Assembly: GCA_947493265.1 (NCBI GenBank)
Contig: CANLQL010000001.1
Span: 885,436 to 949,435 of the forward strand
Length of the DNA stretch: 64,000 nt
Source: an uncultured Litoreibacter sp.
GTDB lineage: Bacteria; Pseudomonadota; Alphaproteobacteria; Rhodobacterales; Rhodobacteraceae
Direction of reading: 5' to 3'
The position numbers and the translations under genes were made by a program. Shown one piece after another: positions 39,122-47,338 of the stretch (position 1 is the first letter of the stretch; every line of letters starts with the position of its first letter). The notes below the pieces were generated by a model. The model worked only from the letters and a program-made list of their open reading frames with translations. It was not told the origin of the DNA and searched no databases.

Positions 39122-39794
39122 CTGTCTCTCCAGGTCGGTAATCGTGAACGTTTCTTTGACTTGGATTATTGCAGCAGGTCGTTGAAGCTAAGTAGAACAC
39201 CTCGTTCATGTTCGGTTAACAAATGGAGCAACGCATTTACCTGCAATTCGTGCCTTTGGATCGACCATTGGAGGAAAACGCTCGACGGAACTCGATCTCC
39301 GCTCGGGTAGGGTTTTGAGATTTCAGCGGTGATCATGGCGTTTTAGCGGAGGTTGTGGAGCACCTGATCATTCGACGCATATATCTAATAAATCATTGAT
39401 AAATAACAATAATAAATGTGTAGATCTGGTCATTAGACTTAGATACCGACGTAGTTCTTGATCGTTCAAAAGAATAGTCCCAAAAATTTGAATCAATAGT
39501 TTCTCAAGGAACAACTGACTGGAAATGGCTATTCTCGTTTTGAAACGCATCGGTTTATTCATATGAAAACAGCGGAAAAATTACGTCTTTTGCGTGTCTG
39601 GTTACGTGACGTCACATATTGAATGGAATTAATTTTCTAGAGCCCAAAGACCAATTCGGTCGCGATATCGTCCACGACAACTCAACCGTCTCCACTATTA
39701 CTCTCCTACATACCTCGCTCGGAAAAGCGTTGCGGACAGGTTTTGAAAACGTCGGAAACACGCGGTTCGTCTTGGAGAGGTCAACTGATGCGTG
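39122..39794. other. A+T-rich stretch without a convincing gene
   Basis: About 670 bases visibly richer in A+T than the flanks. Short open frames exist but lack ribosome-binding sites and family resemblance. A perfect 10-bp palindrome, GTGACGTCAC, lies at 39606-39615, about 180 bases downstream of the histidine-kinase stop. No transposase, tRNA or repeat array was recognised. It may be decayed or recently acquired DNA. Confidence 0.4.
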
Positions 39795-41153
39795 TCAAGC
39801 TGTGACGGCTGGTGCCGCGTCGGTTTGTCGACCGACAGCAAGTAGGGTGATGCAACAGCATAGTCCGCCCATGCGCTTCGAGCGGCCCAACTCAAGCGAA
39901 CCTCCATAAGCGCTGGCCAGATCGTTTACAATCGAAAGCCCCAGCCCGGTACCGGGAACCGAAGTATCTAGGCGGGAACTTTCTTGCAGAACTGTGTTGC
40001 GTTGTTCTTCGGCAATGCCGGGGCCATCATCTTCGACAAGGATTAGGACCAACCCATCCCGTTCCTCGACTGAAATTGAGACGGCACTCTTGCACCACTT
40101 GAAGGCGTTCTCCAGCAGATTTCCTATTATTTCCTCTAGGTCCTGGGCGTCTATTGCGACGGCCGCTGAAAAGGAAGACACCTCAAATTCAGTCGACTGA
40201 GCCTCTGGCAGTGATCGGAACAAGCGCGCTATCCGCTGCACTGCTTGATCCACGTCAGTTCTAATGTGAACGGCATTCTCTGCGCTTGCCGCGCGCATCC
40301 GTGCCAGCGACCGCACAATCTGTGCGTCAATGCGGTCCAGCGCTTCGAAAAGCGGCGCTGTATCGTCGACTGTCTGGCTCAAGACAACAAGTTCGTTGCG
40401 GAGCGCCGCCGATGGCGTTTTTAGCGCATGTGCGAGGTCCGCTGCCTGGCGACGGCCCCTGTCGAGAATATCGCGGTTGCGCCCGATCAGCTCATTAATG
40501 TCTTTGACAAGCGGGGCGACTTCCGTTGGGTAGTCGTCTGGAATCAAGGCATTTTCGGAATCCCATCGGTTTCGGACATCAGCGCCAAGTTTTCGCAAGG
40601 GGCCGATCATAACCGTTGTCAGAACGCCGGCCCCCGCAATTCCCAGCAAACCGACAAGGCCAAAGGCAAACGCAACGCTGCGTCGCATCTCAGCGCGTTC
40701 TACAGCCAAAGCGTTCAGACTGGTGGCGACAGAAACGGTCCAGGTAGATCCGTCCACCAGCGTTACCCGTTCGCGAATACCACGGACCGTACCATTAGGG
40801 CCCGAACCTTCCCAGATTGTCGGTGCCTCGGTGGCGGCCATGTTCTTTGGCAATACGGCATCAAATAGGGATGGGGACGTGAAGACGTCACCATTCTCCC
40901 CGACGAGTTGCCAATATCGTCCGGAATAGACCCGTCCGAAGGCAGGGTCGGTCACAGCTGCTTCGACACTCTGCGGGGATTGCGTGTCTCCGAGAGCCAC
41001 AATGACTTGTGTGTGGCGTTCGTTCAAAATTTCATTGAATCGCCGGTTGGCGATCTGGTCAAAGATAGTGGCCAGCGCAATTCCGCCAATCAGCGTCGCG
41101 ATAACGGCCCATATGAGACCACCAATAATCACACGTCGTTGTAGCGACCGCAT
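39795..41153 (-). CDS. Sensor histidine kinase (two-component system)
   Basis: A 452-residue inner-membrane kinase with transmembrane segments near residues 9-31 and 160-182 flanking a ~125-residue periplasmic sensor. A HAMP-like linker follows, then the phosphoacceptor His242 in DLAHALKTPSAALRNEL, the N box EIIGNLLENAFKW, and G boxes DDGPGIAEE and GTGLGLSIVNDLA. The H-box with ALKTP and the overall layout resemble PhoQ/FeuQ-like kinases. It overlaps its response-regulator gene by one base and is last in a PepSY-regulator-kinase operon, so it probably senses an envelope signal together with the PepSY protein. Confidence 0.9.
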   Translation of the reverse strand: MRSLQRRVIIGGLIWAVIATLIGGIALATIFDQIANRRFNEILNERHTQVIVALGDTQSPQSVEAAVTDPAFGRVYSGRYWQLVGENGDVFTSPSLFDAVLPKNMAATEAPTIWEGSGPNGTVRGIRERVTLVDGSTWTVSVATSLNALAVERAEMRRSVAFAFGLVGLLGIAGAGVLTTVMIGPLRKLGADVRNRWDSENALIPDDYPTEVAPLVKDINELIGRNRDILDRGRRQAADLAHALKTPSAALRNELVVLSQTVDDTAPLFEALDRIDAQIVRSLARMRAASAENAVHIRTDVDQAVQRIARLFRSLPEAQSTEFEVSSFSAAVAIDAQDLEEIIGNLLENAFKWCKSAVSISVEERDGLVLILVEDDGPGIAEEQRNTVLQESSRLDTSVPGTGLGLSIVNDLASAYGGSLELGRSKRMGGLCCCITLLAVGRQTDAAPAVTA

Positions 41154-41812
41154 CAGTCCAGATCGATCTGATAGCCTTGGCCGCGTGCGCTGCTGATCAA
41201 GTCTTTGCCAAGCTTTTTGCGCAGACGATTAACGAAAACGGCGATGGTGTTGGAATCGCGATCTCCGTCATATGCGTAAATGTGCTCGGACAATTCTGTA
41301 CGTGTCACCATGCGCCCAGCGTTGTGAAACAGGTAAGAGAGAACAGACAATTCTTGTGCCGTCAAAGGAATAGGCATCCCGTTGTTCAGCACCTTGTTGT
41401 TTCGGCTGTCGAAAAACACAGGTCCGCATTGGAAGACAGGATTAAGCTGCCCTGCCTGTCGCCGAAGCATCGCCCGAATGCGTGCCGAAAGCTCGGGCAT
41501 ATGAAACGGCTTTGTCATGTAGTCGTCAGCGCCTGCGTCGAGCCCGTCAACCCGTTCTGACCAGCCATCCCGGGCAGTGAGGATCAGCACCGGTGTGGTT
41601 ACGTCGTTTTTGCGCCATTCTTTCAGGACCGAAATGCCATCGCGTTCAGGCAGGCCGATGTCAAGCACGACCAGATCGTAGGGTTCTGTAGAGCCAAGAA
41701 AAAGCGCGTCTTCACCGTTGGCAACAGTGTCAACCGCGCGTCCCTCATCGGCGAGTGCGCCTTTAATTTGCTGGCTCAGCGCCGCGTCATCTTCTGCAAT
41801 GAGTATTCTCAT
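41153..41812 (-). CDS. OmpR/PhoB-family response regulator
   Basis: A 219-residue regulator with a receiver domain (acidic pair in LIAEDDAAL, phosphoacceptor Asp51 in VVLDIGLPE, Lys in DDYMTKPFHMPEL) and a C-terminal winged helix (LTAQELSVLSYLFHNAG, DSNTIAVFVNRLRKKLG). It resembles PhoP/FeuP-type regulators. It lies between the PepSY gene and its kinase. A likely target is the divergent promoter region upstream of the PepSY gene. Confidence 0.93.
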   Translation of the reverse strand: MRILIAEDDAALSQQIKGALADEGRAVDTVANGEDALFLGSTEPYDLVVLDIGLPERDGISVLKEWRKNDVTTPVLILTARDGWSERVDGLDAGADDYMTKPFHMPELSARIRAMLRRQAGQLNPVFQCGPVFFDSRNNKVLNNGMPIPLTAQELSVLSYLFHNAGRMVTRTELSEHIYAYDGDRDSNTIAVFVNRLRKKLGKDLISSARGQGYQIDLD

Positions 41813-41857
41813 TCGGCAATCGTTAACGACTTATCGCGGCGATTTTGTGGCGTTAGT

Positions 41858-42400
41858 CTAGTTCTTGCCGCCGCCATTGCCGCCGCCATTGCCACCGCCA
41901 TTGCCACCGCCGTTGCCACCGCCATTGCCACCGCCGTTGCCACCGCCGTTGCCGCCGCCATTACCACCGCCGTTGCCACCGCCGTTGCCGCCGCCATTAC
42001 CACCGCCGTTACCGTTACTTTTGTTGTTGCTGGCATTTCCTGCGGAATTGCTCTTTCCGGAGTTTGTTTTGGCGGCTGCCATAACTTCCTCGCCGACGGT
42101 CGATTTGCCTGACATGAACTGTCCGCTGGCCGCATCCAGAATAACTGCACCCAATTTGCCATTGGTTTGCTTGATCAAGATGCGATAATAAACGGCGTCG
42201 GACTTGAAGGCGCGGACATCGACAACTTCGCCGTCAACGCGACTGTTCACAACAGACAAAACACGTGAAAAGCTCAGGCTTTTGCCTAAGCGAACATTCT
42301 CACGAAGCTCATCGCGCGTAAGTTCGCGAATGTCTGCGATGGCTGGAGCAGCCAGAAAGCCTGAAAGCAATAGGCCGAATATGAGAAATGTACGTTTCAT
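41858..42400 (-). CDS. Exported PepSY-like protein with C-terminal (GGGN)n tail
   Basis: A 180-residue exported protein. It has a Sec signal peptide (MKRTFLIFGLLLSGFLAAPA, cleavage near AIA-DI) and a PepSY-like domain at about residues 24-105 (SLSFSRVLSVVNSRVDGEVV, VYYRILIKQTNGKLGAVILD, ASGQFM). A Ser/Asn/Lys linker leads to twelve GGGN units, the last reading GGGK. PepSY proteins beside two-component systems usually modulate the kinase from the periplasm; the flexible tail is unusual for them. The ATG at 42400 was chosen because it opens the signal peptide. It is first in the operon with the response regulator and kinase. Confidence 0.8.
   Translation of the reverse strand: MKRTFLIFGLLLSGFLAAPAIADIRELTRDELRENVRLGKSLSFSRVLSVVNSRVDGEVVDVRAFKSDAVYYRILIKQTNGKLGAVILDAASGQFMSGKSTVGEEVMAAAKTNSGKSNSAGNASNNKSNGNGGGNGGGNGGGNGGGNGGGNGGGNGGGNGGGNGGGNGGGNGGGNGGGKN
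41865..42008 (-). repeat. Twelve 12-bp tandem repeats encoding GGGN
   Basis: Twelve consecutive 12-base units, TTRCCRCCGCCR on the plus strand, lie in the 3' end of the PepSY gene with no interruption. Units differ only at third codon positions. Such tracts can expand or contract by slippage in steps of four residues without shifting frame. Confidence 0.92.
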
Positions 42401-42548
42401 GCATGTCTCATACGTTAAGCAAGTTGAACCGAGGATGAACAACTCGTTGTCGGCTCATTCACGCCTTCTATGGCCAATTGAATGCTGAGATAGAATCACC
42501 GTTTTCGCGAAAACAAGCAGAACGGCACATCGAAATGAGGAGACATTC
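42401..42548. promoter_or_regulatory. Divergent control region between the two GGGN-repeat genes
   Basis: 148 bases between divergent starts. It holds a perfect 14-bp palindrome, GTTTTCGCGAAAAC (42501-42514), and two direct TGAAC repeats with an 11-base period (42425-42429, 42436-42440), the spacing favoured by OmpR/PhoB-family dimers. A Shine-Dalgarno (GAGGAGA) serves the plus-strand gene. The region could let the adjacent response regulator control both repeat-protein genes. Confidence 0.45.
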
Positions 42549-43604
42549 ATGCTTACCGCCACCAAATTACTTAGAGCTGCCACGCTTTCAATCGCCCTGC
42601 TTGGGAGTGCGGCTGTTGTGGCAACGATCACCATGCCGGACGTCGTATATGCTGGTAACGGCAACGGGAACGGTGGTGGAAATGGCAATGGCGGCGGCAA
42701 CGGGAACGGCGGCGGCAATGGCGGCGGAAACGGTGGTGGCAATGGTGGTGGCAATGGAAATAGCGGCGGCAACGGTGGCGCCGCTGACCATGACAAAGGC
42801 AACAGCGCGTCGTCCAAAGGCGGCGGAAAATCCGACAAAGCTCAGAGATCACGAGGTAGCGGCTTTCTAAAAGACCTCTTTACCGGCAAGACGCAACGCG
42901 CGAAGGCAGAACGCACGAAGACCACGACCCAAAAACGTGTGAAAACTGCGAGCGTTCAAAGGAAGTCCACGGTTGTAACGAAGTCTCCGAAACCGCGCGG
43001 AAACCGCCTGGCAAGAACGCTTGGCGTGCATCCTAGTGAGCTTGGCGCATTGAATGCTGCGAATGCGTCTCCGCAGGCGCTGGCGAATGCCTCTCCGAAC
43101 TCCCGTGTTGGCAAACTTGCAATCTATGCCGAGGAAGTTGGTGCCATTCAGTCCATCCAAACAGATTTGGATGCTGCGAAGGCTAATTTGGACTCGATTG
43201 AAGCGCCAGAACGCAGCATCGAAGAGATTGATCTTGCAACTGAGGCCGCCGCTGCCGAAAAAACGTCTCTTGAAGAACAACTCGCTGCTCTGGAAGACGA
43301 TCTGGCTGCAGTAGGTGGCACTGACGAGGAAATCGAAGGCGAGATCGCCAGCGTCTCTGATGCAATTGATGCCGCCGACGCTGAGCTTTCCGATCTTGGT
43401 CAAGAACGTGCTGACGCAGAGACCTACGCGGCAGCCGAAGAGGACGTTACCCAACTTGAGACCGACTTGGCAGATCAAGAAGGCGTCGCCCGCAGCGCAC
43501 TTGAAGCGGCAGCTAACAAAGAGGTTACTGACGAAATCGAAGCGGCCGTTCAGGCGATGCTTGGCCTCAGTGTTGAGCCGGGCGAGGCTGAGGACGACAT
43601 CTGA
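42549..43604 (+). CDS. Exported GGGN-repeat and coiled-coil protein, function unknown
   Basis: A 351-residue exported protein. The signal peptide (~35 residues) ends near VVYA-GN. Residues 36-77 are Gly/Asn repeats (GNGGGN and GGGN units). Residues ~80-150 are very basic (Lys/Arg/Thr/Ser). A short conserved-looking module follows (LNAANASPQALANASPNSRV, 168-187), then an acidic Ala/Glu/Asp coiled coil (~190-320). Codon choice in the repeats differs from that in the PepSY gene, so the shared motif is kept at protein level rather than copied recently. It diverges from the PepSY-two-component operon and has its own terminator. I do not recognise a family; a matrix or envelope-structural role is a guess. 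Confidence 0.75.
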   Translation: MLTATKLLRAATLSIALLGSAAVVATITMPDVVYAGNGNGNGGGNGNGGGNGNGGGNGGGNGGGNGGGNGNSGGNGGAADHDKGNSASSKGGGKSDKAQRSRGSGFLKDLFTGKTQRAKAERTKTTTQKRVKTASVQRKSTVVTKSPKPRGNRLARTLGVHPSELGALNAANASPQALANASPNSRVGKLAIYAEEVGAIQSIQTDLDAAKANLDSIEAPERSIEEIDLATEAAAAEKTSLEEQLAALEDDLAAVGGTDEEIEGEIASVSDAIDAADAELSDLGQERADAETYAAAEEDVTQLETDLADQEGVARSALEAAANKEVTDEIEAAVQAMLGLSVEPGEAEDDI

Positions 43605-43660
43605 TCCTAAACGGGTAATTTTGAGTATCCTTGCGGATCAGGTTCACCCCTGAAATCATC

Positions 43661-43698
43661 GAGACCAGCCAGGTAATCTTGCTCGGCTGGTCTCTTTT
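43661..43698 (+). terminator. Rho-independent terminator after the GGGN coiled-coil gene
   Basis: A perfect 10-bp stem GAGACCAGCC / GGCTGGTCTC with a 14-base loop is followed by TTTT. Confidence 0.85.
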
Positions 43699-44223
43699 GA
43701 CTTTTCAGGAGGATAGCCCGCTATGGCAGTTTGCTTGTTTTCTGAGCAACTGCATCACAGTCTGTTTGTCGCAATAGTCCATTGCATCAGTGACCCCAGC
43801 GGATCAAGCCACTGAACACTTGGGCGGAGTTTTCGATCTAGTGTTCAACTCGACAGTCAACACATTGCGCGGAACCTGTTGGCAACGAATTGCAAAGGTA
43901 GGTGTGTCCGCAAAGCCGTATTTGAACCAGCAGATATGCTGCGCGACGTTTGAATGTTTGCTTCGAAGAACTCGCAGTTTCTGGGTTTTGCTGCGCAGGT
44001 CCGAGGCGTGTTCCTTGATCTGACCCGATGCCATGACATCCACGACTTCTAATTTCGCCAGCTCGGAACCGTGGAGTTTGAAGTTGACGCCAGTCAGCGC
44101 CCTAACGCAAGATACAACGCTGCCTCACTGATCAGAAGCGTGCCCAAACTTCCAAGGCTCAGTGAAGCAGCTGATACTGGCTGCGGCTGGGTTATGACGC
44201 GAAAGTGTTGCGCCACGAAGCTC
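43699..44223. other. Gene-poor stretch, possibly decayed coding DNA
   Basis: About 525 bases with short open frames on both strands (up to 79 codons, 43804-44043 minus), none with a convincing ribosome-binding site. The minus-strand frame contains IKEHASDLRSKTQKLRVLRS, which looks protein-like, so it may be the remnant of a lost gene. I recognise no family and no mobile-element ends. Confidence 0.35.
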
Positions 44224-44790
44224 TTACGATTGGCGTTCAGCTTCAGCCTTTAGCTCAGCGTTGAACATTTGATACATCGGCAGCAATCGGGCCACGAAGT
44301 TCGCCGCGTAAGGATTGCCCACGATTTCGTCTGATTGGACGAAGAGTGTTCGGTCACCACAAGCCTCAACCCGATAGAGATGGTTGTCATGGCCACCACC
44401 GACGTCTTCTGGAAACGGGTCTGACCAACCAATCACGCTGCCCTCATCGTAGATCAGGGTGTGGGGGATCGTCATGATGTTGGGTTCGCCATCCTCAGTG
44501 GTGCCAAAGATGAAGGTGATCGTCACGCTTCCACCATTTTTGATATCCCCGGTCATGCCTTGAAGGGTGCCGGAGCTCCACATGGCCATGTCATCAAAAT
44601 CGGTCAGGATGGCCCAGACTTCCGCTGGGGTGGCGTCAACCAATACGGATGTGTGAACTGTTGCATGAGTTTCAGTTACTTGGGCGATGCTGCCTTGCAT
44701 CATGGTCGCATCGCATGGGGTATCGGCTGAAAGCGGTGTAGAAATGGCAGCTGCAAGAGCATACGCGACTAAGAGCCTAGAAGGTTTCAT
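44224..44790 (-). CDS. Exported SRPBCC (START/Bet v1-like) family protein
   Basis: A 188-residue protein with a signal peptide (MKPSRLLVAYALAAAISTPL, cleavage near LSA-DT) and then a SRPBCC fold typified by VHTSVLVDATPAEVWAILTD, FDDMAMWSS and the C-terminal helix FVARLLPMYQMFNAELK. Members bind hydrophobic ligands; secretion is unusual for the family. The ATG at 44790 follows GGAG; an in-frame GTG is two codons upstream. It lies 54 bases downstream of the aldo/keto reductase in the same direction, so the two may be co-transcribed. Confidence 0.8.
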   Translation of the reverse strand: MKPSRLLVAYALAAAISTPLSADTPCDATMMQGSIAQVTETHATVHTSVLVDATPAEVWAILTDFDDMAMWSSGTLQGMTGDIKNGGSVTITFIFGTTEDGEPNIMTIPHTLIYDEGSVIGWSDPFPEDVGGGHDNHLYRVEACGDRTLFVQSDEIVGNPYAANFVARLLPMYQMFNAELKAEAERQS

Positions 44791-44844
44791 GATCACTCCA
44801 TGGTTTTTGGTGGGGGTTGTTTTAATGAGATGTAGCCACAGCGA

Positions 44845-45753
44845 TTATTTGCTGGGGTCGCCAGAGGCCCAAGCTACCCCGTTGCCGCGATCCATGGTTG
44901 CCATTTGCGCCATGTCGGCATTGTCGATCCCAAAAGAAAAGAGGTCGATGTTCTGGCGCATGCGTTCCGGGTTTAGGCTCTTGGGCAGGACGGCGTAGCC
45001 ATTCTGGACGCCCCACCGCAACAGCAATTGAGCTTCTGAAACACCATATTTCTCGGCCATGCCCTTGAAGGCTGCGCCATCTGCCTTCATCTCGTCAGTT
45101 TTTGCGCTGTCCTGACCGGGCTTTGTGCGCCAAGTGGAAAGTGGGACAAGGCTGCTATAGGCGATTGGCGTGATGTCATGCTTGGCCATGTGGGTCAGCA
45201 GGCCCGGTTTTTGGGACCAAGGGTGCAATTCAATCTGATTGGCGTCGGGCATGGGCAACCCTGCCTCAGCGATCTCATCTAGGTGGCTTTCGTTGAAGTT
45301 GCTCACGCCCACTGAGCGCGCCTTGCCGCTGGCTTGCAAATCTAACAACGCACGCCACTGCTCTAGACGCATGTCGCCACCGTAGGGGGCATGGATCAGA
45401 TAAAGGTCCACATACTCCAAGCCTAGCCGCAACAGGGTTGCGTCGCACTCCTGGAGTGTTTGCGCGCCTGATTTGGGCGCATCGCCCCAAGCAGGGTTGC
45501 CCGGCCAAAGTTTGGCTGTGACGAACAGATCAGCGCGGGAAAGCCCTTCGGCTTTAAGCCCATCACTGATCCCGGCACCGACGGATTCTTCGTTGCGATA
45601 TCCTGAAGCTGTATCAATGTGCCGATACCCCGCCGCAATCGCAGAACGGATGGCGTCTTCAGCATCGTCATTCGAGATCAAATACGTGCCAAACCCGACA
45701 GCCGGGATTGCGGTTTTTGTATTCAAGGTAAAGGTGGTTTGTGCTGCAGACAT
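44845..45753 (-). CDS. Aldo/keto reductase
   Basis: A 302-residue NADPH-dependent reductase of the 2,5-diketo-D-gluconate reductase / AKR3-5 type. The catalytic Asp and Tyr are in YRHIDTASGYRNEESVG, the Lys in FVTAKLWP and the His in DLYLIHAPYGG. Signature GVSNFNESHLDEI and the C-terminal NADPH motif (VLPKSLNPERMRQNIDLFSF) are present. It diverges from an AraC-type regulator across ~160 bases, a common arrangement for regulator-controlled aldehyde detoxification. Confidence 0.92.
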   Translation of the reverse strand: MSAAQTTFTLNTKTAIPAVGFGTYLISNDDAEDAIRSAIAAGYRHIDTASGYRNEESVGAGISDGLKAEGLSRADLFVTAKLWPGNPAWGDAPKSGAQTLQECDATLLRLGLEYVDLYLIHAPYGGDMRLEQWRALLDLQASGKARSVGVSNFNESHLDEIAEAGLPMPDANQIELHPWSQKPGLLTHMAKHDITPIAYSSLVPLSTWRTKPGQDSAKTDEMKADGAAFKGMAEKYGVSEAQLLLRWGVQNGYAVLPKSLNPERMRQNIDLFSFGIDNADMAQMATMDRGNGVAWASGDPSK

Positions 45754-45912
45754 GCGATGCTCCTATCAAATGCGTGGTTGATCCGAAGCTATGGTTGCGC
45801 TGCTGAAGCGTCCTGCCAGATTCTCCAGTAGTTTTGCCAATTCCTCCGAATATCGGTGTTAATGCGTGATATTGAGCTACAGGTTTGATAGGGTTTGGAG
45901 AGGGAGACGCTG

Positions 45913-46785
45913 ATGTCGCTGGAACGTTTAAAATATTTAGCAACAGAGCTGCAGGCCCGCGAAGCAAAGGTTTCCGACAGGGTTTTGCCCGCTGCGCATA
46001 TCTTTCAACGGACAGAAATCACTGTATTTGAGGCTGTCGTCTATAACCCTGTCATTTGTCTGATCCTACAGGGGCGAAAAGAAATGAGCGTCGGACAACA
46101 ATATGTCGAGCTTGACGAGGGCGATATGCTTTTGGTCAGTCATGATTTGCCCGTGGCCTCGAAAATTACACAAGCCAGCGTGGAGCGTCCCTATCAGGCG
46201 CTCATATTCTCATTGGATTTGAGCATCCTGCGCGGATTGTACGAACAGGTTGGCGAAGCTGTGTCCAGCAAAGACCACGCGACATCTTTGGCTGCCAGCA
46301 AAGCCGATCCTGGATGGACAGAGCCGATGGTGCGCTATCTGGAATTGATGAATGCCCCCCTTGATGCGCAGGTTCTCGGCCCGATGATCTTAAAGGAAAT
46401 CCACTATCGCCTCCTTCTTTCACCAATTGGAGGCATGTTACGGAAATTGTTGTCAGTGGATAGCCATGCCAGCCGTGTTGCCAAATCCATCCAATGGATC
46501 AGGGCCAAATTTCGTGAACCTTTGATTGTTGGCGAACTGGCGCAGGTCGCCGGAATGAGCCAATCGTCATTTCATGAGCACTTCAAATCCGTAACGGGCA
46601 CGACACCGCTTCAGTACCAAAAAGATTTGCGGATGATTGAAGCGCGCACGCTCTTGGAGCGCGGCGTCCCATCCGTATCCTTTGTAGGGTTCGAAGTTGG
46701 CTATGAGAGCCCAACGCAGTTCAGTCGCGACTATTCTCGCAAATTCGGATGTTCACCGAAACATCATCTTGCACGAGCGTCGTAG
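45913..46785 (+). CDS. AraC-family transcriptional regulator (AraC_N type)
   Basis: A 291-residue regulator with an N-terminal AraC_N cupin-like domain (NPVICLILQGRKEMSVGQQY, LDEGDMLLVSHDLPVASKIT) and two C-terminal helix-turn-helices (LIVGELAQVAGMSQSSFHEH, VGFEVGYESPTQFSRDYSRK). The ATG at 45913 follows a GGAGAGGGAGA tract. This subgroup often regulates an adjacent aldo/keto or short-chain reductase, matching the divergent gene here. Confidence 0.9.
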   Translation: MSLERLKYLATELQAREAKVSDRVLPAAHIFQRTEITVFEAVVYNPVICLILQGRKEMSVGQQYVELDEGDMLLVSHDLPVASKITQASVERPYQALIFSLDLSILRGLYEQVGEAVSSKDHATSLAASKADPGWTEPMVRYLELMNAPLDAQVLGPMILKEIHYRLLLSPIGGMLRKLLSVDSHASRVAKSIQWIRAKFREPLIVGELAQVAGMSQSSFHEHFKSVTGTTPLQYQKDLRMIEARTLLERGVPSVSFVGFEVGYESPTQFSRDYSRKFGCSPKHHLARAS

Positions 46786-47133
46786 GGTAATGAACGCACG
46801 TGCCTACATGAACGTTCCATAATGTTATTCAATAGCAGCATTGTCCCGAATGAAATGAAACCGGTGATCCCTAAATTTTCGCGGCGTGGCGAAAGTCCGG
46901 TACGCATGTTACGATCCCAATATCAGGGCAATGCTGCCGACGGGTGGTTTTGGCCAATCGCCGCAATCAAGTGTAGGAGCGATAACGACGACGCTGCTTT
47001 GCATCCGGTTTCGGCTTCGTCCACATTACCACCACTCCACTCCAGCTAAGCAAGATGTCCCACGCACATCCAGTAAGTCTTTTTTCCAGACTCTCTCGGG
47101 CGCTGTGGCTGTGTCACTCGCACCCAACCCCTC
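46786..47133. other. Non-coding stretch upstream of the rpsA promoter
   Basis: About 350 bases between the AraC regulator and the rpsA leader. Only short frames without ribosome-binding sites are present. No cmk gene lies here, although cmk commonly precedes rpsA in proteobacteria. I see no repeat or RNA gene. Confidence 0.4.
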
Positions 47134-47162
47134 TTGCCCTTTGACCAAACCCGCGCTATACG
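47134..47162 (+). promoter_or_regulatory. Candidate rpsA promoter
   Basis: TTGCCC (47134-47139) and TATACG (47157-47162) are separated by 17 bases, a normal sigma-70 spacing, giving a leader of about 170 bases before rpsA. Inferred by eye only. Confidence 0.4.
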
Positions 47163-47202
47163 CGCGCTTGTCTGAAGGGGTGACAAAAACCTCGGGGCGA
47201 GC

Positions 47203-47232
47203 AGGGTCGGTTTTCCGGCCCTCTTTGTTTTG
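47203..47232 (+). terminator. Attenuator-like hairpin in the rpsA leader
   Basis: An 8-bp stem with one G-U pair (AGGGTCGG / CCGGCCCT, loop TTTT, 47203-47222) is followed by the T-rich CTTTGTTTTG. It lies ~107 bases upstream of the rpsA start, inside the predicted leader. It could terminate an upstream transcript or attenuate rpsA. Confidence 0.45.
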
Positions 47233-47338
47233 AAAATCCGCATCTCGGTGTGGGCACTTTGACAGACCAACTGAAACCCAAAGACCGGCGGAGACAACCG
47301 CACGGCCCGTATAAAAGCTAGATTAGGAAACTGAAAAC

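Noticed and set aside
39368..39562. 64-codon minus-strand frame in the A+T-rich stretch
   Set aside because: No ribosome-binding site, no family resemblance, and its Leu/Ile richness is expected from A+T-rich DNA.
39619..39909. 96-codon plus-strand frame overlapping the 3' end of the histidine-kinase gene
   Set aside because: Largely antisense to the kinase ATP-binding domain and without a start signal.
41865..42008. Regular repeats considered as a CRISPR array
   Set aside because: Units are 12 bases, contiguous without spacers and in frame as GGGN codons.
41865..42188. Pro/Leu-rich plus-strand frame opposite the GGGN tail
   Set aside because: It is only the complement of the GGGN repeats; the minus-strand product has a signal peptide, a PepSY-like domain and operon context.
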